Assembly: GCF_021608135.1 (NCBI RefSeq)
Contig: NZ_JAKIHL010000034.1
Location: 1-39,653, forward strand
DNA length: 39,653 nt
Direction: 5' to 3'
Source of the DNA: Microaerobacter geothermalis
Lineage (GTDB): Bacteria; Bacillota; Bacilli; DSM-22679
Shown here: piece after piece, positions 27,714 to 36,987 of the stretch
Numbering within the stretch: position 1 is the stretch's first letter
Layout: each line of letters opens with the position of its first letter
Position numbers and translations under genes: made by a program
The notes under the pieces: generated by a model
What the model was told of the DNA's origin: nothing
Seen by the model: only the letters and a program-made list of their open reading frames with translations
Databases searched by the model: none

Positions 27714-28730
27714 TTATTTTTTCTCCGCGGGCAACTTCACTTCTTTAACTAAACTGTTTAATTCCTTTGTCACAAATTGATTGTAAACCTGATTCATGAT
27801 ATCCACTTTTACTTCTTCCCGGACGTCTTCTAAAGGCAGCACTCTGCGCTCTTCCACTTTCATAATATGATATCCATAGGTCGTTTCTACTGGATCACTG
27901 ATTTTACCAATGGGGAGACTTAAAGCAGCCGCTTTAAACTCAGGAACCCATTCGGTTACCCTAACATTGCTATAAAGGCCTCCATTATCCTTACTTCCTG
28001 GATCATCAGAATATTCCTTGGCTAAAACTGCCATATCTTCTCCGTTTCGAATTCGTTTTGCAATGTCTTCCGCTATTTTCAGTGCTTCTTCTTTCTTCTT
28101 CCCTTCAAAGGCAATCAAAATTTGTCTAACAGTAGCCACGGTATATGCCCCTTGGTTGTCTTGATAACTTTTTTCAATGGCCTCATTCGTCACCTGTTTA
28201 TCCAAATAGTATTCCACTTCTTTATATCTCGTATAGTAATCGATCACATCATTGGAAGTAATGTTTAATTGCGTTAACAATTGGTCCACTTTTTCCTTAG
28301 AACCCATAAGAGATGTGTATGTCTTTACTGCCTCATCGTACATTTTCTCAGCTTCTTCTCTTGCCCTTTTTTCCTCGTTTATCCTTGAAGCCAAAATGAT
28401 CTCCCCAAGATAACCATCCAGGAAAATCCTGCGATAACTAGGGTCATTAATCGCCAAGTTGTATTGAGGATTCACAAAGGATTGAATTGCTAGATATTTT
28501 TCAAATTCTCCAGCCGTTACATTTCCTCCTTCATATACGGCAATTTCGGTATCAGGGTCAACACCCAATGAAAAATTGGGTACCTTATGCTCCCCTCCAT
28601 TTTCAGCTTGGCTTTCGTTAGGTTGATTGATTGTTTTCTCTTCTGCTTTTTTTCCTCCGCATCCGGCCACTAACCCTATAGAAATAAGGGCTATGACAAG
28701 CAAAAGGAGCGTTTTTTTACTTGGCAGCAT
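27714..28730 (-). CDS. prsA: PrsA-type foldase lipoprotein (PpiC)
   Basis: A probable extracytoplasmic peptidyl-prolyl isomerase anchored by lipid. The signal peptide (LLLLVIALISIGLVAGCG) ends in a lipobox LVAG-C. A SurA/PrsA-like helical region and a parvulin domain (about 195-290: TVATVRQILIAFEGKK, YSDDPGSKDNGG, ETTYGYHIMKVEERR) follow, with a charged helical tail. The ATG overlaps the end of mfd by 14 bases; AAAGGGG lies 9 bases upstream. B. subtilis has spoVT directly after mfd, so this gene is extra. With the YacD-like protein it makes two PpiC foldases in the window. Confidence 0.9.
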   Translation of the reverse strand: MLPSKKTLLLLVIALISIGLVAGCGGKKAEEKTINQPNESQAENGGEHKVPNFSLGVDPDTEIAVYEGGNVTAGEFEKYLAIQSFVNPQYNLAINDPSYRRIFLDGYLGEIILASRINEEKRAREEAEKMYDEAVKTYTSLMGSKEKVDQLLTQLNITSNDVIDYYTRYKEVEYYLDKQVTNEAIEKSYQDNQGAYTVATVRQILIAFEGKKKEEALKIAEDIAKRIRNGEDMAVLAKEYSDDPGSKDNGGLYSNVRVTEWVPEFKAAALSLPIGKISDPVETTYGYHIMKVEERRVLPLEDVREEVKVDIMNQVYNQFVTKELNSLVKEVKLPAEKK

Positions 28731-31700
28731 GCTTTAGTTCCCCTTTCTGCTTTTTGACTTCATCCAATTGACTAAATAGTTGATCCAGCATTGAAAAAAT
28801 TTCTTCTTGTGTTAACCCTTTTACTTTAACAGTGATACCAATGGATTGTCCATAGGATAATCCTACCCTTCGTTCATATTTGCTCACCAATGCAAACAGT
28901 TTTCCCCCATCGATCCCTTGATTCTGATCAGGATGGAAGATAACTTCCACAACCTGATCCTTTTGCTCAATCTTCACAATTCTGTGGATAAAAGCGTAGG
29001 CCCTTAATTTGGCAATCTGAAGAAGATTTAAAACCGGAACAGGAGGATCTCCAAATCGATCCAACAGTTCTTCCTCCACCTCTAACACATCCTCCAAATT
29101 TTTAACCGATGCAATTTTTTTATACATCTGGATTTTTTGTGAACTGTCCGTAATATACCCGGCAGGAATATAGGCATCCACATGTAATGAAATTTCCGGC
29201 TCAACAGGGGGCAGAGCTTCTGCTTTTTCTCCCTTTAATTCCTCTATGGCTTCCTTTAACATTTGGCTGTATAAATCAAAACCAACAGAAGCGATAAATC
29301 CATGCTGTTCAGCTCCCAATAGATTTCCAGCTCCCCTAATTGCCAAGTCCCTCATGGCAATTTTAAATCCCGACCCTAACTCAGTAAACTCTTTGATCGC
29401 CTGTAAGCGCTTCTCGGCTACCTCCGTTAAAACCTTATCCCTCTGATAAGTAAAGTAAGCATAAGCGATGCGATTGGATCTTCCTACCCTTCCTCTTAAT
29501 TGATACAATTGAGAAAGTCCCATCTTATCCGCATCATATATAATCAATGTATTTACATTTGGAATATCTACTCCGGTTTCAATAATGGTCGTACTCACCA
29601 ATACATCAAATTGGCCATCCAGAAAGTCAAGCATTGTTCGTTCAAGTTCATTTTCCGACATTTGGCCATGGGCTACAGCCACCCTAGCTTCAGGTACCAG
29701 GGAAGCAATTTGTTCTGCCATTTTATAAATCCCTTTCACCTGATTATAAAGAAAGTAAACTTGTCCTTCTCTGGCCAATTCCCTTTCAATCGCTTCACGG
29801 ACCAGAGCAAAACTAAACTCAACCACATACGTTTGAATAGGAAAACGATTCTCCGGGGGAGTCTCAATGACAGATAAGTCCCGAACACCCAGCATTCCCA
29901 TGTGTAGAGTTCTGGGAATGGGGGTTGCCGTTAAAGTTAGCACATCTACGTTTGCTTTTAACTTCTTTAATTTTTCCTTATGAGTAACTCCAAATCGCTG
30001 CTCTTCATCAACTATCAACAATCCCAAATCTTTAAATTGCACATCCTTTGAAAGCAGACGATGGGTTCCTATCACAATATCCACTAATCCCTTTTTTAAT
30101 CCGTCAATGGTTTTTGTTTGTTCTTTCCTTGAACGGAATCGGCTTAATACGTCAATTTCGATAGGATATTCACTAAATCTTTCCTTAAATGTCTTAAAAT
30201 GCTGTTGGGCCAGAATGGTTGTAGGAACTAACAATGCAACTTGTTTGCCGTCCATAACAGCTTTAAATGCAGCACGAATGGCTACTTCGGTCTTTCCATA
30301 TCCCACATCACCGCAAAGAAGCCGATCCATAGGGCTGCTCTTTTCCATATCCTGTTTGACTTCTTGTATAGCCCTTAACTGATCCGGCGTTTCCTCATAA
30401 GGAAACAGGGATTCAAATTGCGCTTGATCAGGTGTGTCTTTGGAAAACGCAAAACCTGGGGTCGATTCCCTTTTGGCATACAGTTTAATTAAATCAGCAG
30501 CAATATCCTGTACGGATGACCTCACTTTATTCTTGATGCGTTTCCATTCAGAACCGCCCAAGCTGTATATTTTGGGCTCTTTCTCTTCACTTCCAACATA
30601 CTTCTGAACCTGATCGATCTGTTCAACAGGAACATATAATTTATCATTTCCAGCATATTTAATGTGCAAATAGTCTTTATGAACTCCATTGATTTCTAAC
30701 GTTTCGATGCCAAGATATTTACCAATTCCATGATTTACATGGACGACATAGTCTCCTGCCTGAAGGTCCAAATAATTTTTTATTCGTTCCGCGTTGTTTA
30801 ACTGTTTAATCTTTCGTACCTTTCGCAATTTCTGGGTAAAAACTTCCCCTTCTGTCACAACCGCCAAACGAATCCCCGGAAGCTCAAAACCTCCCTGAAG
30901 AAGGCCCTGCCGAACCGTAGGGCGGCTGGAAAGGGGAGTGTCTTTGTTCACCCAGCTTACATCCATCCCATAATCATTTAGGACTCTTTCAAGCCTTTTT
31001 CCCCGTTCCTCATCTCCAGCAAGAAATACCATTCGATATCCGCTTTTCTCCCAACGTTCCACTTCTCCTTTTAACACATTCATCTGCCCATGGAAATTTT
31101 GTATGGCGCGGCTAATCATGTTGATGATATTCTGAGGCTGAAGTTTGGACACTTGCCGTAAAAATAAAGAGAAATGAAGGACGGGAAATTTCCGTTGGCC
31201 AAAAAAAGCATCCTTATCTCTTGATATCGATATTGACGTCAGCATTTCTCCCTGCTCAAGAAGAGTCATTTGCCATTCCCTTTCATTCTTTTCCATTTGT
31301 TCTGCCACATCCAGAACCCTAGAAGGTTCATCAATCATGAGAATGGTATCATTATGCGCATAATCCAATAGGGTTTCTGTCTTTGGATACAACAATGATA
31401 CATATTTGTATAATCCCTGAAAGGTTTGCCCCTGCCTTAACTGCTCAATTTCCCATCCTAATTTTTCTACTAATCTTTCTTTTATTTCTTCATCCTTTAT
31501 AGATTTTAGTGCATCTGATAATTTTTTCTCCAACTCATCGGCAGCCATTTGCAACCGATTAGGGGAAACAATCAGTTCATCCCGAGGGGGGATAACAATC
31601 TCTTGTACGTTCTCCAATGAACGTTGGTTTGATGGATCAAATCGTCGAATAGAATCCACTTCATCATCAAATAATTCTATCCGGATGGGTGAGTCATAGA

Positions 31701-32259
31701 TCAATGGGAAAATATCAATAATCCCTCCCCTGATACTAACCTCACCAGGATCCTCTACCATCTCAACTCTCTCATATCCTAGTTCAATTAATTTCTGAAC
31801 GAACTCTTCCAAGTTAATCATTTCTCCCGAAGAAACGATCAATTGGGATTTTTTCCAAACTTCAAGCGGAGAAAGGAGCTTCCTGATGCCTGCATAAGGA
31901 ACGATGGTTACCAGTTTCTTCCCGGTTGATAGCTGATTTAAAACAGCTATTCTCTGACTTAGACTTTCAGGACTGGCCGCAGCAACCTCAAAGGGATTCA
32001 ACTCATTGGCAGGATACAGGACAACCTGTTCTTCCCCCAGTAGTTCAACCAGATCTTCATAAACTTTTTGAGCTTGGAACATATTATGTGTAACCACAAT
32101 CAATGATCTGTTAAGATGGTAAAAACAGGAAGCAAAAAATAAATGCCTCGCAGACCCGCTTAACCCTGTGATAAGCTGCTCTTTTAATCCCTTATTTATG
32201 CCTTCTGCCACCGTCTGAAAATCCATGTCCCTTATCATATTATCTATTAAGGGATTCAT
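28717..32259 (-). CDS. mfd: Transcription-repair coupling factor Mfd
   Basis: An ATP-dependent translocase that removes stalled RNA polymerase at DNA lesions and recruits UvrA. The 1180 residues are laid out as usual: UvrB-like N-terminal domain, RNA-polymerase-interacting CarD-like domain (about 485-570: GDYVVHVNHGIGKYLG), RecG-like translocase with Walker A GDVGYGKTEVAIRAAF, DEEQRFGV and TATPIPRTL, then LRGRVGRSNR and a C-terminal TRCF domain. ATG at 32259 has GGAGG 8 bases upstream; the GTG at 32274 lies upstream of that SD. The start follows the fin terminator. Confidence 0.97.
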   Translation of the reverse strand: MNPLIDNMIRDMDFQTVAEGINKGLKEQLITGLSGSARHLFFASCFYHLNRSLIVVTHNMFQAQKVYEDLVELLGEEQVVLYPANELNPFEVAAASPESLSQRIAVLNQLSTGKKLVTIVPYAGIRKLLSPLEVWKKSQLIVSSGEMINLEEFVQKLIELGYERVEMVEDPGEVSIRGGIIDIFPLIYDSPIRIELFDDEVDSIRRFDPSNQRSLENVQEIVIPPRDELIVSPNRLQMAADELEKKLSDALKSIKDEEIKERLVEKLGWEIEQLRQGQTFQGLYKYVSLLYPKTETLLDYAHNDTILMIDEPSRVLDVAEQMEKNEREWQMTLLEQGEMLTSISISRDKDAFFGQRKFPVLHFSLFLRQVSKLQPQNIINMISRAIQNFHGQMNVLKGEVERWEKSGYRMVFLAGDEERGKRLERVLNDYGMDVSWVNKDTPLSSRPTVRQGLLQGGFELPGIRLAVVTEGEVFTQKLRKVRKIKQLNNAERIKNYLDLQAGDYVVHVNHGIGKYLGIETLEINGVHKDYLHIKYAGNDKLYVPVEQIDQVQKYVGSEEKEPKIYSLGGSEWKRIKNKVRSSVQDIAADLIKLYAKRESTPGFAFSKDTPDQAQFESLFPYEETPDQLRAIQEVKQDMEKSSPMDRLLCGDVGYGKTEVAIRAAFKAVMDGKQVALLVPTTILAQQHFKTFKERFSEYPIEIDVLSRFRSRKEQTKTIDGLKKGLVDIVIGTHRLLSKDVQFKDLGLLIVDEEQRFGVTHKEKLKKLKANVDVLTLTATPIPRTLHMGMLGVRDLSVIETPPENRFPIQTYVVEFSFALVREAIERELAREGQVYFLYNQVKGIYKMAEQIASLVPEARVAVAHGQMSENELERTMLDFLDGQFDVLVSTTIIETGVDIPNVNTLIIYDADKMGLSQLYQLRGRVGRSNRIAYAYFTYQRDKVLTEVAEKRLQAIKEFTELGSGFKIAMRDLAIRGAGNLLGAEQHGFIASVGFDLYSQMLKEAIEELKGEKAEALPPVEPEISLHVDAYIPAGYITDSSQKIQMYKKIASVKNLEDVLEVEEELLDRFGDPPVPVLNLLQIAKLRAYAFIHRIVKIEQKDQVVEVIFHPDQNQGIDGGKLFALVSKYERRVGLSYGQSIGITVKVKGLTQEEIFSMLDQLFSQLDEVKKQKGELKHAAK

Positions 32260-32331
32260 CGGTAAAACCTCCACTCCCTGTCAAATTCATCACGCCTACC
32301 ATATCCACAAAAACGGATTGGGCCGAAAGTA

Positions 32332-32363
32332 CAAAATAAGCCTTAGCGAAATGGCCAAGGCTT
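32332..32363 (-). terminator. Terminator of fin
   Basis: AAGCCTTGGC pairs with GCTAAGGCTT (one G-U pair, 6-base loop) followed by ATTTTG on the minus strand, between the fin stop and mfd. Confidence 0.72.
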
Positions 32364-32379
32364 GGACCGCTTCACAATT

Positions 32380-32610
32380 TTACTGCACATGTGTGAATAG
32401 CAAAGACATTTCCGGATAGCGCTCTATCGTTTCCTGACAGTGTTCACAAAGAATATTTGCTTGCACAGTTCCATCCGGCTGATAAGAAAGAATTTGATTT
32501 CTCTCATCCGGCGATAACAAATGAAAACCAAGCTGAGATTCAGTTACTCTTGGATCATTTATAGTTCCGATATGTGTTCTGCAATACCTGCAAATATAGT
32601 GGACGGCCAT
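32380..32610 (-). CDS. fin: Anti-sigma-F factor Fin
   Basis: Helps switch the forespore from sigma-F to sigma-G. The 76 residues equal B. subtilis Fin (YabK) in length and share MAVHYICRYC, LGFHLLSPDERNQI and CEHCQETIERYP; the two CxxC pairs form a zinc site. ATG at 32610 follows GGGGAGGTG with 5 bases between; an outer start at 32667 would overlap pth and has no SD. The gene lies between pth and mfd as in B. subtilis. I see no clear sigma-F promoter in the 40 bases upstream, so it may be read from pth or from a promoter within it. Confidence 0.93.
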   Translation of the reverse strand: MAVHYICRYCRTHIGTINDPRVTESQLGFHLLSPDERNQILSYQPDGTVQANILCEHCQETIERYPEMSLLFTHVQ

Positions 32611-32650
32611 AATAGCACCTCCCCATTGGGTGATACTATCATTATGACCG

Positions 32651-33211
32651 TTATCCATTGTAACCATTCATCACCTGAACGAAAGGTTTATGAATCCAAT
32701 CCATTGCTGCTTCCCCTGCCCGTTGGATTGCTTTTTCTATTTGTTCCCTTTCATCCTTTTGAAAAGGGGAAAGGACATAATCGGCAACATCAATCCCCGG
32801 CATGGGTTTTCCTATACCTATCCTTATGCGTTTAAATTCATCAGAATGCAGGTGGGAGATGATAGATTTCAACCCGTTATGCCCCCCGGAACTTCCTTTT
32901 TCCCTCAATCTTATTTTTCCTACAGGAAGATCCAAATCATCATAAATGACCAATAATTGCTCAATCGGTACATCAAAAAAATGGATGGCTTCTTTAATGG
33001 AATCACCGGATAAATTCATATAGGTCATTGGTTTTAGCAAAATCAGCTTTTCCGTCTCCACTAACCCCATTCCATAGACGCCTTTAAACTTATTTTTTGA
33101 TAACGGGATTCCTACCTGTTGGCTAATATAATCCACGACCCGAAAACCAATATTATGCCTTGTCTTTTCATATTCACTTCCCGGATTGCCCAAACCTGCG
33201 ATTAATTTCAT
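32651..33211 (-). CDS. pth: Peptidyl-tRNA hydrolase (SpoVC)
   Basis: Cleaves peptidyl-tRNA dropped from ribosomes, recycling tRNA. The 186 residues carry GLGNPGSEYEKTRHNIGF with the catalytic His20, KPMTYMNLSG, YDDLDLPVGKIRLREKGSSGGHNGLKS, and RIGIGKPM. AAGGAG lies before the ATG. In B. subtilis this locus is also called spoVC. It follows rplY in the ribosome-related block prs-rplY-pth. Confidence 0.97.
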   Translation of the reverse strand: MKLIAGLGNPGSEYEKTRHNIGFRVVDYISQQVGIPLSKNKFKGVYGMGLVETEKLILLKPMTYMNLSGDSIKEAIHFFDVPIEQLLVIYDDLDLPVGKIRLREKGSSGGHNGLKSIISHLHSDEFKRIRIGIGKPMPGIDVADYVLSPFQKDEREQIEKAIQRAGEAAMDWIHKPFVQVMNGYNG

Positions 33212-33269
33212 CTTACTCTCCTTCTTAACCTATCCTTACTCTTTAATTATTATCCTATTGCAAATGAAA

Positions 33270-33291
33270 GCGCAACCTCAACTGGTTGCGC
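33270..33291 (-). terminator. Possible weak terminator of rplY
   Basis: GCGCAACC pairs perfectly with GGTTGCGC (6-base loop) in the rplY-pth gap; the minus strand continues TTTCATTTG, a broken U-run, so it may only attenuate. Confidence 0.5.
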
Positions 33292-33315
33292 AAAATGATT
33301 AGGCTTTCTTCTCAA

Positions 33316-33957
33316 TTATGTGGCCGCATCAATACCGGGTCCATCTTCTGCCCCTACAACAACAGGTTCTTCCTTGGGCGCTTCCAATTGGGCATCCTGA
33401 TTTAATCGTTTAGGAGCCAATATGGAAAGGATCAATTCTTCTTGATCATTTTGCACTTCAATTCCCTTGGGAACGTCAAGGTCTTTTACCTTAAGCGTAT
33501 CTCCAATATCCATATGCCGAATATCTACAGAAACGTCTTCTGGAATTCGATCAGGAGTACACCGGATATCCAATTCATTCCTCTGACGCTGAAGAATCCC
33601 ACCTTCAAGAACTCCCCGGGATTCACCCACCAAATGAATCGGTACAGTTGTCAAAATCTTTTCGTTCATTTCTATTTGATGAAGATCCACATGAAGAATA
33701 TTCCCTGTTACCGGACTTCTTTGAATTTCAGAAACCATGACCGGAAACACATCATCCTTAATCTGGAGCTTGAAATATCGGCTGTTGCCATGCCCCCTTA
33801 ACATATTGGTAAGATCCTTCAACGGAAGATATACCGGCTTCGTGAATACCCTTTTTCCATATAACACTCCTGGAATGTTTCCTTCCCTGCGCAATTGGTG
33901 GTTGACCGACTTCTTCCCAGGTTCTCTGTCAAAAGCCTGCAACAGACTTTCATTCAT
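33316..33957 (-). CDS. rplY: 50S ribosomal protein L25/Ctc
   Basis: Binds 5S rRNA. The 213 residues have the N-terminal L25 domain (REPGKKSVNHQLRREGNIPGVLYG) and the C-terminal TL5-type domain of the long Ctc form (VPIHLVGESRGVLEGGILQRQRNELDI). ATG at 33957 is preceded by AGGAGGG at 7 bases; the open frame extends far upstream to 34125 but that part is not L25-like. In B. subtilis ctc is a general-stress gene with a sigma-B promoter; I could not find a good sigma-B match here. The leader can form a hairpin that reaches the SD. Confidence 0.95.
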   Translation of the reverse strand: MNESLLQAFDREPGKKSVNHQLRREGNIPGVLYGKRVFTKPVYLPLKDLTNMLRGHGNSRYFKLQIKDDVFPVMVSEIQRSPVTGNILHVDLHQIEMNEKILTTVPIHLVGESRGVLEGGILQRQRNELDIRCTPDRIPEDVSVDIRHMDIGDTLKVKDLDVPKGIEVQNDQEELILSILAPKRLNQDAQLEAPKEEPVVVGAEDGPGIDAAT

Positions 33958-33967
33958 ATTAAACCCT

Positions 33968-34006
33968 CCTGAACTTGGAATTAAAAATAAGTATTCCCTG
34001 TTCAGG
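33968..34006 (-). promoter_or_regulatory. Leader hairpin overlapping the rplY ribosome binding site
   Basis: On the minus strand CCTGAAC (34000-34006) pairs with GTTCAGG (33968-33974), and inside it GAAT pairs with ATTC after a 3x3 internal loop. The second arm includes the first AGG of the AGGAGGG SD. There is no U-run, so it is not a terminator. A control of L25 translation is an inference. Confidence 0.5.
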
Positions 34007-34069
34007 AAAGAAATATCCGCTACTACTTCTATAGGGTCGGAACTAAAGAATTCACTTAAGTACAATGAC

Positions 34070-35020
34070 CTAGTCAAATAATTTACTAACAGAAAGTTCC
34101 TCGTGAACCCGAATAATTGCTTCACCGATCAATGGGGCAACAGAAAGAATAGTCGCCTTCTCCAATTTCTTTTCTTCCGGCAGTGCAATGGTATTGGTTA
34201 CGACCAGTTCTTTAATGACCGATTTTTCAATCCTTTCAATGGCAGGACCGGACAATACTGGATGAGTACAACATGCATATACTTCATCTGCTCCACTATC
34301 CATTAGTGCTTCGGCTGCCAAAGTAATCGTTCCCGCTGTATCGATAATATCATCTATGAGAATAGCTTTTTTCCCTCTTACATGACCAACAATATTCATA
34401 ATTTCAGCAACGTTAGGCTGAGGTCTTCGTTTATCTATAATGGCAATCGGTGCTTTTAACCGCTCCGCCATTTTCCTTGTCCTTGTTACACCTCCATGGT
34501 CAGGTGAAACAATCACAATATCATCCAATTCCTTTTCCTGAAAATATTTTGCCAAGATTGGAACCCCAATCAGATGATCAACAGGGATATCAAAAAAACC
34601 TTGAATCTGAGTGGCATGCAAATCCATTGAGATAATACGATGGGCTCCAGCAGTCTCAAGCAAATTAGCCACCAGCTTGGCGGTAATGGGATCCCTTGCT
34701 CTTGTCTTTCTGTCCTGTCTGGCGTATCCATAATAAGGAATAACCACATTAATACTTTTGGCGGAAGCCCTTTTTAGTGCATCCAACATCACCAGCAATT
34801 CCATGAGATGTTCATTCACTGGAGCACTTGTGGATTGTATTACAAAAACATCAGCACCGCGGACACTCTCATTCAATTTTACAGAAATCTCCCCATCACT
34901 AAAACGGGTGGTTTGGGCATTTCCTAATGGCAATCCAATATGATCTGCAATTTCCTTGGCTAAGCCGGGATTAGAACTGCAACTGAAAACCTTTAATTTC
35001 GGATCACGATAATTTGGCAT
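34070..35020 (-). CDS. prs: Ribose-phosphate pyrophosphokinase
   Basis: Makes PRPP from ribose 5-phosphate and ATP, for purine, pyrimidine, His, Trp and NAD synthesis; it also feeds Hpt and the PRPP sensor PurR in this window. The 316 residues include [44 protein letters not shown] and the PRPP site [13 protein letters not shown]. The ATG has GGAGG about 11 bases upstream, at the end of glmU. The glmU-prs-rplY order is conserved in Bacillales. Confidence 0.97.
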   Translation of the reverse strand: MPNYRDPKLKVFSCSSNPGLAKEIADHIGLPLGNAQTTRFSDGEISVKLNESVRGADVFVIQSTSAPVNEHLMELLVMLDALKRASAKSINVVIPYYGYARQDRKTRARDPITAKLVANLLETAGAHRIISMDLHATQIQGFFDIPVDHLIGVPILAKYFQEKELDDIVIVSPDHGGVTRTRKMAERLKAPIAIIDKRRPQPNVAEIMNIVGHVRGKKAILIDDIIDTAGTITLAAEALMDSGADEVYACCTHPVLSGPAIERIEKSVIKELVVTNTIALPEEKKLEKATILSVAPLIGEAIIRVHEELSVSKLFD

Positions 35021-35037
35021 TACTTAAAAAACCTCCA

Positions 35038-36405
35038 TTAGTCCTTTTTCTTTTTATCGGTATAATTTAATTTATTTGTTTGTCTTTCCCGGGCAATTCC
35101 AAGGGCTTTGTCAGGAACATCCTCTGTAATCGTAGAACCAGCAGCTACGTATGCATCTTCACCAATGGTAACTGGCGCAACCAGATTGGTATTGCAGCCA
35201 ATAAAGGCGCCATCCTTAATATGGGTTCTATGCTTATTGACCCCATCATAATTCACGGTAATGGCTCCGCAGCCTACATTTACATTTTCCCCCACATCAG
35301 CATCCCCAATATAGCTTAAATGGGATACTTTACTCCCTGTTCCAAGTGTGGAGTTTTTAATTTCAACAAAGTCCCCTACTTTTGTTAGAGAACCAATGGA
35401 GGACCCTGGCCGGATATAAGTAAATGGTCCGACTTTTGCCTTGTCACCCACTTCACTTTCCAGCATGACGGAATAATGAAAATGAACCTCATTTCCTATC
35501 CGCCCATCTTTAATATCTGCATTGGGACCAATAATGCAATTTTCTCCAATCACTGTACTTCCCTTTAAGAACGTTCCTGGATAGATAATGGTATCTCTAC
35601 CAATCAAGACATCTGGTTCAATATAGGTATGGTCGGGGTTAATAATCGTGACTCCATTTTTCATATGCTCACGGCATATTCGTTTTCTGAGGATATCCTC
35701 CGCTTTGGAGAGAGCCACACGATCATTGATACCAATCATCTCTTCAGGATCTTCCGTGACGTAAGCACCAATTGGATGATGATCGTTTCGGAGAATTTCG
35801 ATGACATCGGTCAAATAATATTCCCCCTGGGCATTCTCATTATTAACCTTACTTAGCGCCTCAAAAAGCAATTTATTATTAAAACAATAAATTCCTGTAT
35901 TGATTTCCCGTATTTTTTTTTCATCATCCGATGCATCTTTTTCTTCAACAATCCGCTCCACTTGATCATTTTGTCTGATAATTCGTCCGTATCCGGTAGG
36001 ATCATTGATATAAGTGGTTAATATCGTGGCTGCCAGCCCGTGATACTCATGAAATTGACGCATTTTCTCCAGTGTATCGCTGGTAATAAGCGGTGTATCT
36101 CCACAAACCACAAGTGTTGTTCCTTCTTCGTTGGCTAATCGTTCCTTCGCCTGAAGAACAGCATGGGCAGTTCCTAATTGCTCCTCTTGAATCACATATT
36201 TTGCCCTTTCACCCAGTTGTTTTTTGACCGCTTCTGCCCCAAACCCTACGATAACGACAATTTCATCCATTTGCAATTGTTTTAACCGATCGACAACATA
36301 TTCTACCATAGGCTTGCCACAAATTTTATGTAAAACTTTATATTGCTTGGATTTCATCCTCGTTCCTTGTCCGGCAGCTAATATGAGACCAAACTGTTTG
36401 CCCAT
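35038..36405 (-). CDS. glmU: Bifunctional GlmU (N-acetylglucosamine-1-P uridylyltransferase / glucosamine-1-P acetyltransferase)
   Basis: Makes UDP-GlcNAc for cell wall synthesis. The N-terminal pyrophosphorylase domain has [30 protein letters not shown] and CGDTPL; the C-terminal left-handed beta-helix acetyltransferase has [36 protein letters not shown] and [16 protein letters not shown] at 36405 has GGAGG 5 bases upstream and gives 455 residues, the normal length; the ATG at 36417 touches the SD. Confidence 0.97.
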   Translation of the reverse strand: MGKQFGLILAAGQGTRMKSKQYKVLHKICGKPMVEYVVDRLKQLQMDEIVVIVGFGAEAVKKQLGERAKYVIQEEQLGTAHAVLQAKERLANEEGTTLVVCGDTPLITSDTLEKMRQFHEYHGLAATILTTYINDPTGYGRIIRQNDQVERIVEEKDASDDEKKIREINTGIYCFNNKLLFEALSKVNNENAQGEYYLTDVIEILRNDHHPIGAYVTEDPEEMIGINDRVALSKAEDILRKRICREHMKNGVTIINPDHTYIEPDVLIGRDTIIYPGTFLKGSTVIGENCIIGPNADIKDGRIGNEVHFHYSVMLESEVGDKAKVGPFTYIRPGSSIGSLTKVGDFVEIKNSTLGTGSKVSHLSYIGDADVGENVNVGCGAITVNYDGVNKHRTHIKDGAFIGCNTNLVAPVTIGEDAYVAAGSTITEDVPDKALGIARERQTNKLNYTDKKKKD

Positions 36406-36567
36406 AATAACCTCCATTTTCCCTCAAACATTCCATACTGACTATATCTTAAACATTTCAGTTTTGCAACAAAGAGAAGAAGGAAATTCTTTCTTTTCCG
36501 GTTCTTAAGACATGGATTTTAACGCTCATGACCCGAAGGGTCATAGATCTTTAGTAGGAATCACATG

Positions 36568-36592
36568 AAAAAGGGACTTCTGATGAAGTCCC
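36568..36592 (-). terminator. Terminator of spoVG
   Basis: GGGACTTC, a 4-base loop, GAAGTCCC and five U on the minus strand, 14 bases after the spoVG stop. Confidence 0.88.
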
Positions 36593-36605
36593 CCGATAGT
36601 AAATA

Positions 36606-36887
36606 TTAAGCTCCTTCTTCCAGTTGCTCTTCTTCTCCAACACGCTCATATTCAGCTAAAACAGCCGACTGAATTTTTTCCCTCGTGGAGGATGAAATGG
36701 GATGGGCTATATCCCTAAATTCCCCATCTGGAGTTCTTTTGCTCGGCATCGCTACAAACATACCATTGTTTCCGTCAATGACTCGAATGTCATGGACAAC
36801 GAATTCATTGTCGATGGTAATGGAAGCGATGGCTTTCATGCGCCCGTCCGTATTAACCCGACGCAATCTTACATCAGTAATTTCCAT
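36606..36887 (-). CDS. spoVG: SpoVG, RNA/DNA-binding regulator
   Basis: A 93-residue SpoVG family protein: [40 protein letters not shown] and [15 protein letters not shown] are the conserved blocks. In B. subtilis it affects cortex formation and septation; in other Firmicutes it acts as a nucleic-acid-binding regulator. The SD (AAGGTGGTGA) is near-perfect. It has a sigma-H-type promoter and its own terminator. B. subtilis has yabJ between purR and spoVG; it is missing here. Confidence 0.96.
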   Translation of the reverse strand: MEITDVRLRRVNTDGRMKAIASITIDNEFVVHDIRVIDGNNGMFVAMPSKRTPDGEFRDIAHPISSSTREKIQSAVLAEYERVGEEEQLEEGA

Positions 36888-36928
36888 TCTGTTTCACCAC
36901 CTTTTTCCATCATGGGAGCTTGGTGAAT

Positions 36929-36957
36929 TATTTCAACACAATCCGCAAAATTCCTTC
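36929..36957 (-). promoter_or_regulatory. Sigma-H promoter of spoVG
   Basis: On the minus strand GAAGGAATT (36949-36957) fits the sigma-H -35 consensus RnAGGAwWW at every position. After 11 bases comes GTTGAAATA (36929-36937), one mismatch from RnnGAATwW. An A/T-rich stretch lies upstream (about 36960-36990), as at B. subtilis spoVG. Confidence 0.75.
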
Positions 36958-36987
36958 CTATCCAATGAAAAAATCTTAATTTTTTTA

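Noticed and set aside
33958-34125. The upstream extension of the rplY frame (56 codons)
   Set aside because: L25 homology and a strong SD both place the start at 33957; the extension overlaps prs and contains the leader hairpin.
36528-36544. The palindrome ATGACCC-GAA-GGGTCAT between glmU and spoVG
   Set aside because: A short 7-bp stem with a 3-base loop and no U-run; it could be a minor RNA structure, but nothing ties it to a function.
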